NCBI GenBank assembly: GCA_028023455.1
Contig: JAQFVV010000205.1
Location: 1,655,353 to 1,719,352, forward strand
Length of the DNA stretch: 64,000 nt
Source: Epiperipatus broadwayi
Lineage: Eukaryota > Onychophora > Udeonychophora > Euonychophora > Peripatidae
Reading direction: 5' to 3'
The notes below the pieces were generated by a model. It ran no database searches. It was not told the origin of the DNA and saw only the letters and a program-made list of their open reading frames with translations. Positions 34,151 through 47,007 of the stretch are shown here, in pieces. The first letter of the stretch is position 1. Every line of letters begins with the position of its first letter. Both the position numbers and the translations under genes were made by a program.

Positions 34151-37100
34151 GTAACAATATTTATATGTGTATTTGTATATAGTATATATTGGGTTAATTC
34201 TTTGATGTCATTTCCCTCCTTTTTTTTTCAGTTCTACTGGTTGTTTTTCTTAATTCTCCATTTTTATGTTTCATGCTAATTAAATAAAATAATCTTTTAA
34301 TTCTTTATTATTATTATTTTTACTTCTATGTTTTTAATTACATATTGCTTTCAGGAAGTAATACTTATGCGCAAAATTTTTAAACGCTTATTCATGGACC
34401 ACTAAATCTGAATATGTTAATGTAATTCACAAATTAGATTCCTAAAAAAATTATTTTTAATAAATATGGAAACAATGCTCAGTTTCTTTTTTTCGCCACT
34501 CAAGAAATGGTCCGAAATAAAACAAATCAGAATAATTCCAGTAAATTTAATAAGCTCATAATTATCTCATGATTATTAATAACAATATGTAACTTTGAAA
34601 CAATATTAACTTATTCAGTAGTCAAGTAATATGAGAAAGTGAATATTGTTTGGAAATCTGTTAAAAATAATTCTTCAGGAATCTGCTTGTGAATTTTATT
34701 AACGTATTCATATTTATTTGATCTGCAAATAATCTCAGGATTATGTATTTTTACTCACCATTATTTATTTATAGGCTTGTTAAAATTATTAGAATGTATG
34801 TATAATATATACATATTAAATATAAACCTATTCGCAGAACAGTCAAATCTGAAAAAAAAATCTGATAAATAGAATGACCTGATATAAGAAAAGATGGCCA
34901 TTACTTGCAACTTCCATCTAAATGATAATTTTGGGAATTTGGTTCTAGAATTATCTTAGTTACATTTTTGAACTTGATTGTTCTGTGAAAATAGGTTTCC
35001 ATTATTACCATTACAAATTTGAAAAGCAATAAATTGATGAGAATTGTCAAAATTGTTTGAATTATTTATTAAATATATACATATTTTATCATGCATATTT
35101 ATAAATTTCATATCTATAGATTAGAAATTCAGGGAAATTTATTGCATCATGCTTATTTCTTGCGTCTAATTTTTCCAATTTCGAACCACTTGTGTAGTTA
35201 TTTTATTATATCTATCATTGACGAATCACAACTGTGATATAACATTTTCATTTTCCTACATATTTTTTTTTTAATTTAAAGAAATATACAATACTTTTTA
35301 CTTAATTCTTTTTTTTTTTTAATCTAAGTGGAGATTTGGAAACTGCTTTCAAAAGGAATGCTTCATCAGGGTAGTCTTGAGTGCTCACTTTTGAGTTTGA
35401 ACTCATTGCAAAAGCTTTTGCATACACTCTCATATACCCACTTGCATTTATTACTCTGATTTATTATCCTTTATTTCTGCTATTGTTTTGTTCCTATTAC
35501 AGTACAGTATTAATTTTATTCAATAAATAAAGCTGGAATTTAAGGTTGTTCTGAACTTTGCTAAGATTCATGAAACTTACGAAAATAATAGCTTTTTAAG
35601 GTTAGCCATATGCTCACAACACGAGAACAGCATTTTCATTTTAGAAATGTCTCATTTTGATTTGAAGTATAAAGTTGCAACAAAACAAATGTAATCTATA
35701 ACTTGTTTTTTTTTTTAAAATAATATAATGAAATTAAATTTTGTTAAGATTTATAAAATCTTGATCCATGATTTTAAATATCGTTTCAGTAAAAAAATTA
35801 AAAATTAAAATTGTTTCAGAATATAAGTATAAAAGATCTGCCAATATTTAATCGTATAGAGTTGCTTTTTATTAATGCTTGTTTTAAAAATAATATATGC
35901 AGTGTTTGTCGTATTGATATCAAAAGATATACATTTGTAAATAGTAGTGTGGAATATTTTGAATTCTAAATTGTATCAAATATTTTGAATTCTAAATTTT
36001 GAGTTTACTTTATATATATTTCAGTGAATAATCATTTAATTGTTTTTATCTATCGTGTTTATTAGTTTTTGGTATTATGTTTTCCCAATATTCACCATTT
36101 ATTATCTGTAGTCTTTTGGAAAATAATGAATCGGGAGTTTTGTTATAAGTGACTTATATATTGTACCATTTTATATATGTCTAATGCCATTTATTAGATA
36201 CAAATAGCTGTAAGTTTAGGTTTATATATATATATGTTAAGGATATACCCGTTACCTCCCATGCCCGCATCTAATCTCCCATGCCCATACCTAATCTAGG
36301 TGATTGTAGTGAACCATTTTAAGTTTTAGTGTAAGTGTGGTATATTTCCAGATAATACGGTCCTAATTATAACTAATTAACTTTCTCTATATTGTCACTT
36401 TTAATAGTTTAAATTTGTTTTTTATTAGGTGCCAGGATTCTATTTAGATATTCCTATTAAATCTGAAGGTAATTCCTCCCTCCCTTTTGCCATGTCATAC
36501 TAAAAATCTCTCTTCAACATGAATGAATGAATAGCACATATATTAACTTATCCCTATAATCTTTATACAAATATTGCAAATGTACTATATATCTATATTG
36601 TGACCTCACAAATAATAAATCTAAAAATATAATAATATTGTGTTGGCATCAACAGTTGAATTTTACAAAGATCACTGAAAGAATATAATTACGAGCCTTA
36701 AACAAACAACACATTGTAATTCTCTCTTTTCTCTTTTTTTTTATTATTTATGAGCATATTCAATAAAAGCAAAACACAAAAAAAAAATTTGTATTATTAT
36801 AGCAAAAATATTTCTTGGATTCATTAATCATATAAATAGTTCATTATGGTCCATTAAATTATGTTTTTTTTTCTCCTGGTTTATTGTGAGATGTCAATAT
36901 TCTATAAAGTTACTTCAGTAAACATATAAGTTCAAAAATCTACTTTTTTACCAGTAAGATTGTTTAGTAGAATCGTTCTTTGCTATTACATATAATCCTC
37001 AGGATTTTTTCGTGATCTTTGTGTTAGGTTCCAGCTTTGGTGCGAGGCTTCTATTTTAGGTGGGTGGCGACTTCATTCTTCTAAATCATTGTATGTTCGA

Positions 37101-37888
37101 AGGAATGGAATGATCGGCGATGTACAGGCATTTTAGCCACCCATCTGAATATCAGCAGCTATCACGGGATAGTTTAACATCTTAGAATAATCCAAAGAAC
37201 AAGACACTTCTTTATCTATGCTCATTCCTTTTATACCCTCCGAAAACTCATTACACATGTGTACATTGAATACTATCCACATTCCTTCTTCAAACTTTTA
37301 TCTTTCTTTAGATTTTTGTTGTCAAAATTCTTTTTTTTTTGTAGTTACCACAGACATGTTTTATTACCAATCTTTCCTTTGCAGAACTTCTATCAATATT
37401 TACAATCAGTATTTGCTTTTATTATTTAAACTCGCTTTTTTTAATTGAAAGAAAAGAAAAAAAAAACACAATGTGTATTGCCTCGAGGTAAATAAAGTCC
37501 CTAAGTTTAATCCAATAAAATATTTATTCTATACATTAATTTGTATCTATATCAAACATACTTTTATTTTATTTTACTTTCCTTTTTTCTTTATATTCAT
37601 TTCAGCAGTCTTCAAATTCAACTGCTAACACACCTTGCACAGTTGCAGTGTAGAGTATATTACATCATAATTAGTAATAATTATAATAATAGCAATTTGT
37701 ATTTATAAATATGTTCTTATTTATATATACAATAATCTAAATCTGTCACTTCCTTTATTTTGCTGTTATATTTTTTACAAATACAATTTTTCCATTTTTA
37801 TTTTTTTAATTTTATTGTTTAATTTTTAATTTGTTTTTTTATTGTATTATTTATATAGTTATTTATTTTATTTATCATTATATCATAA
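34151..37888. other. presumed first coding-sequence intron of GAPVD1 (start)
   Basis: Starts with the GTAACA donor. AT-rich, with a short tandem pair (CTCCCATGCCC...TAATCT, twice) at 36258-36297 and the candidate microexon at 36429. No downstream GAPVD1 exon recognised by eye. Confidence 0.4.
36429..36468 (+). other. candidate 40-nt microexon downstream of the GAPVD1 exon
   Basis: A T-rich stretch ending TTTTTTATTAG precedes 40 nt that end in GAAG before GTAATT, so both splice sites look good. Read in phase 0 it encodes VPGFYLDIPIKSE plus one base of a Gly codon, with no stop. It is 2.3 kb downstream of the GAPVD1 donor on the same strand. I do not recognise the peptide in GAPVD1 family members, and 40 nt would change the exit phase, so it may be an alternative exon, an exon of another transcript, or chance. 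Confidence 0.25.
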
Positions 37889-37925
37889 TTCTGAGGAAGA
37901 CTGCAGGTCAGTCGAAATGTCAGGT
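37889..37925 (+). other. conserved stem-loop motif, second copy
   Basis: TTCTGAGGAAGACTGCAGGT followed by CAGTCGAAATGTCAGG. The GACTG/CAGTC stem is perfect and CTGA pairs with TCAG outside it. The closest match here to a hammerhead-like order (CTGAGGA, stem, GAAA, then TGTC). Confidence 0.4.
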
Positions 37926-40812
37926 TGTGTAGGTATATTGTACTGGTCGGTTCGCACAATCACACAACTCGATTTAGAATCTGAGCACAAGTACCTAGAG
38001 TCCAATCATGCACAAGATACATGTCAGGAACACTCATGAACTCTGCCCTGTATGCTCACTTTCTAGATTCAATTACTTATGATCAGCGACTTGAATGATA
38101 CTAGATTATTTAATTTATTTCCCGCCGACATCATACAGCGGAGAAACAAAGATACTCAGGAGAAAATCATGGCAAGTGTGTGCATACATTTGGTATAGAC
38201 AAGCATATATATAGTTAACCTTAGCAGGATCTTATAACTTTCCAAATCATGACATTAATAATTTAATAACTATATTTAAAAGATTAACTAAATCAATTAA
38301 ATAAAGAACTTGCAATGATCAGAGATGTTTGTTTTAATATATTTAATAAAAAGATAATAAATAGAAAATCAGAAATTTATATATTTAGTTACATTAGATA
38401 ATTAGCCTCATATCACAAATAAATCGTGTTGTGCTTATTCGCACTTGAACATGGGTATTTACATATAAGTTTATATATTATTATTTTTGATGCGGCATTA
38501 TGATATCTCAGTAAAATTATATAGCGTACAATTATAACAATTCGCTCGAATTACAAAAGAAACATAACCTTGACTGATTTGGGAAGATTTACATAAGTGT
38601 CGGTTAACTAACTGACCATAAGTTTATTTCATATGGAAAATATATGCAATAAAGATTTATTTGCTTTATTTAGATGACTAACGTATGTGGGAATATTTTT
38701 ATAAATAAATACATCTAGAGTCGTTAAGCGATACATTTAATAGAAAGTTAATAAATTTACGAACTACGTTTAATTAGACCATAACATCACATATATAGAT
38801 ATTTATAGGCTTAAGCTTTTAAAGGAGGATTATTTAAGTACATAAAGGCCAAATTATATTTGCGGATCCACTTCTTGGAAGTAAAATGCTTTATCATTTT
38901 GAAATGAGAAATATCCATGCCGACTTGCCACACCCACATTTCATGGAATCGGCTTTTAGGAGTTGAGGGTCTCAGACGAAGTTTCTATAGTCTGAATTTT
39001 GCCGGAATTATACAATGCATTGTTCTATTTGCATGAGTAGACAGTCCAGGGTCATTCATTGTCCTGATTACGACCTAAACGAAGATGAGTTGGCACGGGC
39101 TTACCGATGCACATCTCTAGATAAAGCTTGATTGTAAAGAATAATAGCCTATGCTAATAACACTTGGGATAGACTAATAACTAGTCAAGATATATATAAC
39201 AGCTTAATATCTACAGCAATAAAATCAACTGTGATGGTATGATCGGGTTTATTAACTTTAACTTAAAAGGCATTATGATAAAACTATATATAAGTTTAAC
39301 ATACTAACGTTTTATTCCCCCCCCCCTTTTATTACATTCTTTAATAAAACTCACTGTACGTTTAATATAATATAAATTTAAGGTGTGTTTTAATAAAAGT
39401 ATACATATATGTTTAACTGGGCGAGAATAAAGAAGCATAAGAGAAATATATATAATTAATATATTTGTTTTGAAATAATATTCCGCTAGATTTGATCTTC
39501 CTAAATGCAAGTGGAATCGCATCGTCAAATTCAGGATAACTCATGATTATTGTGCTCATCTGCTTCATAAATGGAATTTAAGAGCCACTGACCTATGTAG
39601 ATGTGGTCCAATGCAAACTATGAACAAACAGTTAATAACTATCAAGCCATGGCTAGAGTCACAGAATTGAAGGTTTTAACAAAGCCATTAGCAATTCTTT
39701 CCTGATTGTAATTTATACAGGTTCCTTTATGATTTTGTCAATTGTTAAGCTGACTAAAAAGCCAAATCCATATGTTGAATAAATGGATACAAATTATCAA
39801 CTATGGCAGCCTTAGCTACTATTATTGTCTTGTGCTCAGTTCTTGAAGATTTTACATTTAAACAAAATTACACATATTCACGTACTTATATTTAGAAAAA
39901 AAAAAGAAATGTTTATTGCTATCTCCTGCATTGTCAACATTATCATTATTGATACTATAACCATTTTCACTAATTAAATAGATAATCTATCAAACAGTGG
40001 TTCCTAGCCAGATTTTGTGACAGAAAAAACTACTAAACATGATCATGGGCTGAATGAAACTTTTGCCCTTAATCTAGTTTAGAAATGAGTCATTATATTA
40101 GATTGCAATGAAGGATTTTCGGTTTGCTAAATCTTTTTTCATTGCTTACTCAAAAATTGAGGGTTTTATGTATTTACCATACCATATACAATTGTATACA
40201 AAAAAAAAAAAAAAAATTCAAGTCAGAATGGTTGTGTGTTTAATTAACATGTGTAAATATGGTTGCACATACAAACTACCCCTTTAACACAGTCAGAGTA
40301 AGGAGAAGATTAGTGGTATGAGCATAATGTCCAAACACTATATAATCTTAAGTGATTGAGTATTATAAGTTAAAAGAAAAAGAAATTGGAAAGAAAATGA
40401 AAGGAAAAGCACAAATTGAAATCAGAAATGTCTGTTTTTATTGAAACATCATCTAACCTTTAATGAACTCATGTCTTATCCTATAAGTTGGTAATGGGAG
40501 ATGCTCTTGGTCGGACACTGTTTACTACTTATTCAGAGTTAACTATCATATCTGAAAGCTATTTCACTTGTGAACTGTGTGAATAACTTGGGTTCAGCCT
40601 CCAATAATCCTGTAATTAAAGCTAATTAATAATTAATTATAATTTAATATGAAAATATAAAATAAGCTAAAGATAATAAGACAAAAATATTTCAGACACA
40701 ATTTTTGAGTGGGGGGAGGGAGATACTAAATATGATTTTTAATTAATTTATAATTCAAAAATGTATAAAATAGATGTATTTTAATACAAAAACATAAAGT
40801 TAACTTAAATCA
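37926..40812. other. presumed intron, with a compositionally distinct block
   Basis: 38040-39560 has fewer homopolymer runs and more CG dinucleotides than its surroundings (CCCGCCGACATC near 38122, GACCTAAACGAAGATGAG near 39070). It may be an old inserted element, but no ends or coding motif were found. The rest is ordinary AT-rich sequence. Confidence 0.35.
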
Positions 40813-40826
40813 AGTATACTTCTGAT

Positions 40827-41080
40827 GAAAAAAATCAAACAAATCTACCTTTCTTTTTATTTTTTCAATGCTTATTTTATTAAAATTAACCCATCTGACA
40901 GTTTCGATTGCCCAGAGCTTCTTATTATTCAGCAAGGAGACACTCTGAGGAAGATTGCTGGGTAGTCGAAACTATCAGATGGATTAATTTTAATAAAATA
41001 AGCATTGAAAAAGTAAAAAGAAAGGTGGATTTGTTTGATTTTTTATAATTTTATCAATGCATAAAGAAAGATAAGTGGAT
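40827..41080. mobile_element. short foldback element with 14-bp target duplication
   Basis: Arms of about 85 bp are nearly perfect inverted copies (AATCAAACAAATCTACCTTT at 40832 mirrors AAAGGTGGATTTGTTTGATT at 41022). Each arm carries a TCTGA...TCGAAAC motif, in opposite orientation. About 35 unpaired nt follow the right arm. The direct repeat AGTATACTTCTGAT flanks it at 40813-40826 and 41081-41094. Confidence 0.8.
40944..40979 (+). other. conserved stem-loop motif (hammerhead-like), plus copy
   Basis: TCTGAGGAAGATTG, loop, GTAGTCGAAAC, TATCAGA. The inner stem pairs GATT with AGTC (one G-U), and the outer TCTGA pairs with TCAGA. CTGANGA followed by a hairpin and GAAA is the order of a hammerhead ribozyme core, but the GUC-type cleavage triplet is altered here. 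An inverted partner is at 40894-40917. Catalysis is not shown. Confidence 0.4.
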
Positions 41081-41401
41081 AGTATACTTCTGATACATTA
41101 ATGCCGTAATTATAGTTATATATATAAAACTATAGTATTTTATTGTTAAATTTTTTTTTAAATCCATTTTTTACTTATTAACTATTAGTTCTGATTCACC
41201 CACCTTTCATTTTGACAATAAATCAAGCCTCTAATCTTTTACTTTCTGTCATTTCTTTCTTCACAAATAACTTCATGAATACCAGGATCAAATCATGACT
41301 GTATTTCTTTTCATAGCTATTAAATACAGATGTATTTGTTACAAAAAAAAAAATCAAGTCAGATGTCACATGACCTAATTTAATAAGCTTGTATTTACAA
41401 A

Positions 41402-41468
41402 TGTTATATATAGAGCTCGCAAAATAAACTCTTAACAAGCTTTTATTTTGCGAGCTTTATATATAACA
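41402..41468. repeat. short near-perfect hairpin
   Basis: TGTTATATATAGAGCTCGCA at 41402 is mirrored by TGCGAGCTTTATATATAACA ending at 41468 (one unpaired base); a loop of about 12 nt separates 27-bp arms. Either a tiny MITE remnant or a local inverted duplication. Confidence 0.7.
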
Positions 41469-43889
41469 GATGCATTGTTAAATCAGTTTTCTCTTTTTTA
41501 ATATGGAAGAAAATGCTATCTTATTCTTGTCTGTAAATTCACTTCATTTTATTTTAGTATACATATAGACATTTCATTTGACTGCATTTATATCTGACAT
41601 TAGGCCAATCCAATTTATCTATTTTGTTCTTCATATTATTAATCAATCTATAAAATGTATAGATTCCTAAAGACAACATAGAATTTATCTACGAACAACA
41701 TTCCAATTTATTTTGAATACTGTACTTGTGTATGCGTATGGATAAGTAAATATAATTAGATAGTGAGATTAAAAATAATATTGTATAAGAATGAAATTAT
41801 AAACATTTAAAAATAGGTTTTAAAGTAGTTGTAATCATTCGTGTAGATGTCTAATATGTGTTAAATTTAGGTAAATATAAATAAATATTACAATTTAAAT
41901 CCGTAAATAAATATTACAATTTAGACATGTATAAATATAGAAATAATTATAATGACAGATTTACTGTTAATATTATGATTGTTATGCTATAATATTTTAA
42001 TTCATTTTTTAATTTGCAGATTTAAAATATATATTCATGTTAAATGCATATTATACTACACTGGAAATAGTATGCATTAACTATGCACTCCTAGTTGAAA
42101 TATCAATATGCCAAATCAATTTATCTATAGCTTACATTAACTAACTGTGATGTCATTCTAAAAGGATTTATCTATTAATTATTGTAGTTTGTTTGTTTTG
42201 TAGAATCACCCTAGGCTCATCAACTGTCTTTAGTTTGGTATTTGTAAGGAAAAGGGCTTTGTATTGTACATTGGGAGGGGCTAACAGTGGCTCAGAAGTA
42301 TTGATGAGCAGTTTTCAATTTGCAGAACAATTGAATTATATGAGCTGATTGGCTGGTTCAGCGTGCTGTTGTAGTTAGCAAGTGCAAATTGCTAGTAAAT
42401 CAATTGTCTGGCTTAAGTTTTACTTTTTAATATCTTATGATTATAGCAAGAATATTATGGAATTGTTTATCTACAACTACAAACTTCAAGACTGTCATCT
42501 CCTTTATTAACGCATGAATTAAAAATTATATAGCAAACAATTTATATTATTCCAGTACCGCCACCTACAGTAAGTTTGAATAATCAGTAGATGCTAGATA
42601 GTAATGCTTATTAAATCTCTATTCATATCCTAAAACTAGTTTTTGTCTTCTGTTCTTCACATTGAGGATTTACGATGAGAGTTATGTGCTGAAAATTACT
42701 GTGTGAATGTGTATAGGACAGTGCTAGATAGGGATTAATAAGAAATGGCTCCTATTGTTTACTCAAGTTTACATAAGGTAGCTAGAATTGGATTAGGATT
42801 AAACATCATGATTACTGGAACAGAGTATATTAATTATATAATATATATTCACTACTTTTTTTTAAAAAAGGGAAATTCCTTATAGTTTCTTATACCTTGC
42901 AATAAAAATTAAAACTATCAAATCTCAAAACATTCATCGAGAATGTAAGGATGCAATATATGCTTATTTAATAAACATTTGTATGCTTATTTATATTGTT
43001 TTGGTTGTAATTAAATGCCATCTTGTGCCATTTATTTTAATGAAATAGATGACAAATGTCTCAAAATTTTGAATTTTAATGAACTCGTATTCAATATTCA
43101 AAGAGAACATTTCTATGCATGTATTAAGAAAGTAAAATTACCTTCAGATAGGGCAAAAATTTTGGCTTTCCTTGACAGAAAAATGATAGGAATGACCTTA
43201 TAAAGGCTGTCCAGTGCAGGTGAGATAAGGGTGTATGATTTTTTCTTCTTTGCTTTTAACTTCTACTTAAGAATAGATAAATACCCATTAACTGATTAAA
43301 TAGAAAGTTGAAGAAGAAGAAAAATACTAAGCATGACAGATAGATATGTTGATCCCTACACTTAGTCTATGTGATATCCAATCTCATTTGCAGTTGATCT
43401 ATTGTGTTCATCATTAGTATGAATATAATAAATACGCAAATCTTATTGGTAATGGCATTTGAAAATATTACAAATATTGCGTGCAATAATATCCTTTGTA
43501 GAATCTACTCTAAAATTCATCTATATATAGGGGTGTTGGTATTTATCATAGTCATCTGGACGCAACTGCATAATTTTCAATCCAAAAGAGGAACATGAAA
43601 GAATGGGGAACCTTTGATCATGGACTCTGTTAGGAGTCACTAGCTCTATGGATTTAAGAATAAATACATTAATAGTTTCAGAGAACATATAATCTTTACA
43701 AAATTAATATTTAGTGAGATAATCAAATTATTTTTGAAGATTTATGAAAATGACTTCTTTGTAAAATGTTAGATAGTGAATATTCTTGAATATAATGAGC
43801 ATATTATCAGTAAATGCAATAAATCTAATTTAATTAAAGTAGATGTAATCCTGTTAATTTTATTATTCAGGATATCAATAAATTATTAC
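41469..43889. other. presumed intron, nothing firm
   Basis: A 20-bp segment (AATAAATATTACAATTTA) is repeated in tandem at 41880-41925. The 62-codon ORF at 43015-43203 has no stop and a protein-like composition but no recognisable motif or splice context. Confidence 0.35.
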
Positions 43890-45419
43890 TGAACCAGATC
43901 CCCCAAAGTTATGATGTTTAACCGGGTTTAAATATCTTTAATAATTTTTAAAAAACATGTGAATTGAACGGTCCTTCAAGAGAAGGGAGAATACTATTGA
44001 TAGCATAGCCATCAACGTTACCCACAGCCAGATCGAGCTATACAAAGCATAATACTGTCACATTTCCTATGACCCACCTTGACTGCTGGAATTAAATCCC
44101 TGCCATCCAAAGCATGTTATTTGTTTTGAGAATCAAACTCAATAACCAGCCAACCATATGTTATATAGTCGGCATGCTTCAGACAACAAGCACACAATCC
44201 AGCACTTGACATATCCCAGGCTAGTTCATACTCTTAAATCAGGATCCAGCACATTCGTTTAACACACAAACTCTTAAATTAATAGTAACGCAGTGACAAG
44301 AGAGAGAGAGAATATAGACAAAATAACAGTTAAGCAAACATTATTATTTAATTAAGCACACATATATTTAACATAATATAACAATAAATTTTACACAAGA
44401 CTTAGGCTATGGTTATAATACTTCTTCGTTAAAGTTCATTTCATTTAAAATCAAGTGTCTATTTAGTTATTTAAAGTAACTTTATCTAAGTTTTCATTTG
44501 TGTGTATTTTTCCAACCAGTTGGCTTTTTGGTTCTCCATCAATGGCTTCATGGCTTTCCTTTCAGGTTTCTGTCAAACAATGGGAAGGGGAGAGAGTGAG
44601 TATGCAGCAGCTTCTACTTCACAATCTCGGCATTGGTTCCAGGTATTGATTCAGGCGGGATAGTTGATGGCTGAGGGCTTGGACATGAAGCCCTGTTGGA
44701 CATTCCTATGACTTATGCGGCTTCTGCATTAATGACTTGTTTATTACGCACTAAAATTTTCTGAATATCTGCATGCATTCTTTAGAAAGAACTTGAATTC
44801 CAGACTAATAGCAATGTAGACTATATATATATCAATATAACTCTAATAGCATTCCCGACTGTATATCACAAACCCAACTAACTAATAATAGATCGCTGCA
44901 AACTTTTATACTTTTTCTTTCTCATTGTTTTCCACAGTTTTTAATGCTTATCATTCTTAAATCTATTTTTTAATTAAGATTGTAACTTAAAGTCTGTTTT
45001 AATTAAATTTTACATTGTTTTATCTAACCTTGTTCTCAGATTAATCTGCTATCTCTGCATTTTATATTGATGGGATAGTTTATATAGTTATTAATTAATT
45101 CATTTATTAGTTACAGTTCTTATCACCCAGTCATCTTTTAACTAATTACATTTTTGAAAGTTTTTCTTTCACAAACTGTTATTCTTATTTCCACCTATGC
45201 TCTCTTTTTTAGACATTATAAAAAGGAGAGAATTTTAAATCTTTCCCTACCCCATTCATTAATAAAAGCTTTATTCTTTTTTAAAAGAAAATATAACAAT
45301 CTTTTTTTTATATTATTTTTTAAAACCACTCTTAATTAAATATAACTTTTTAACTGTTCTTTCAAATAAATTTGATCATAATTTTTTTTTTAATTATGAA
45401 ACATGTAACACAGATATCC
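43890..45419. repeat. 1.5-kb direct repeat, copy 1
   Basis: Starts TGAACCAGATCCCCCAAAGT and ends GTAACACAGATATCC. Aligns end to end with 47008-48535. Shared landmarks: GGGAGAATACTATTGATAGC, GTCGGCATGCTTCAGA, TTTTGGTTCTCCATCAATGG, TATTGATGGGATAGTTTATA. No protein-coding motif was recognised. Could be a long terminal repeat, another element, or a local duplication. Confidence 0.8.
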
Positions 45420-47007
45420 GATAGCATTACAACCCACACACACACTCCCCTCCGTTTGAGAGGAATAATGCATCAATTTGACCCATTTTGGTTCTGACAT
45501 ATTATTTTTAACTTTTCAGTTTGATTTTTCACTTTTCATTTTTATTTATTTAATATTTTTCTACCAAATAAGTATCCAATTGCATACAGATTAACAAAAA
45601 TTACAGAGAGTGACCTTTTTTATGCTGCTCTAGCTTCTAGGCCATAATCTACATTGACTAACAACGATTATGTCATATATGATAACCACGAGGGACAACA
45701 CACATTACAAAGAGGGTAAATTCCACAAATAGCAGAACATATCTGGCTTATATCCAACTTATGCAACAACATATACTATGACATTATTTTTTTTTATTAC
45801 TTTATTAAAGTGCTGGGAATTTTTTTTCGAGTGGTTTGAATAAGCCCACGACTTTCTCCAATGGGTCTGCATCCTAGAAATATGGGGTTACTGCAAATGA
45901 CAGTATTCATCCATTGACCATTCGACTTATGCTAAAATGAGATTTATTGTAACATGTTGGAAATTTTTCTCCCAACGAACTGATTTGCGGCATATGCTGG
46001 TATTTTTCCAGTGCACACATTTTTAGATAAGGAACAGGGTCTCTATCCCAGAGTGTTGAATGGGCCCAAAACTTTCTACTGGATCCTCATCCTATCAGAT
46101 GATCCCTTTCATTTTTTATGCCAATTACAAGTCTTAAGTTCACATAGCGACAGCCTACATTTAATACTCCTCAATCTTTATCTGCATTTTCCCTTTTCTA
46201 TGACTCAAATAACCTACACCTACTTGAGAGATTATTTTATAAAATTTTTATTTATTCTTATTCTAGATTTTTATTTTATTCATTATACAAAATTCTATTT
46301 TATTTTCTTCGCATTTATTGATTCTAAAATTCTTATTTTATTTATTTAACTTTTATTTTTCATTTCTATTATTATATATTAGCTCTCAAAAAAATTATTT
46401 TATTTTATTTATTTATCTTTATTTTGCATTCTTTCCATTATTAACTTTCAAAAAAAAATATTTGTTGAACGTTATTTCCATTCTTGTAATCCATATACAA
46501 TAAACTTTTTTTTTAAAAAAAATCCATCCAGTTAATATAAACTCCAAACCCCCCTAACCTTTCTCGAGCATTTTTTTTTTTATTTTCATTATTTTTAACT
46601 GTTTTAACGCGAACAAAGTGTTTGGCTAAATGTTTTAAATCGAATGTGATTGACCAACAACAAACAACTCTTTAGACCTCTCTAATTCCCATCTGACTAT
46701 AAACAACCCCCACAAATTTATTTATCTCCTACCACTTTTTTTTCTCTCCTTTTTATTTACAATTCAGTCTTTTGATTTTACATTATTAACTATTAATAAT
46801 TATCTTATATTCATGTTATTATAATTTGCTCACCTGGGTCCATTTCTCTTCTCACACTGTTCACCGATTTTAACTATTATTATGCAATATAGCATTTAAT
46901 TTTTAGTTTCAAACTTTTTTTTCTAATTTTAATTATGATTTTTTTTTTTTAAAAATTTAATTTTGCTGGGTCATTTATGGTATTTCGCACCCACATTGAA
47001 TGGTATT
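45420..47007. other. 1.6-kb spacer between the direct repeats
   Basis: Homopolymer-rich. It contains CACACACACACTCCCC near 45436 and two similar stretches at about 45830-45885 and 46048-46102 (GTGGTTTGAATAAGCCCACG versus GAGTGTTGAATGGGCCC, both followed by ACTTTCTCC/ACTTTCTAC and GCATCCTA/CTCATCCTA). The 112-codon ORF at 46011 ends in a low-complexity T-rich stretch. No gag, pol or integrase motif seen. Confidence 0.5.

Noticed and set aside
34151-34279. Extension of the GAPVD1 frame beyond FEK
   Set aside because: Begins with a good splice donor and becomes T-rich hydrophobic sequence; intronic.
43015-43203. Small gene or GAPVD1 exon (62 codons)
   Set aside because: No similarity to the GAPVD1 regions I know and no clear splice sites; left unassigned.
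46011-46503. 112- and 61-codon ORFs
   Set aside because: Mostly Phe/Leu/Ile/Tyr from T-rich low-complexity DNA; not preserved as a protein family.
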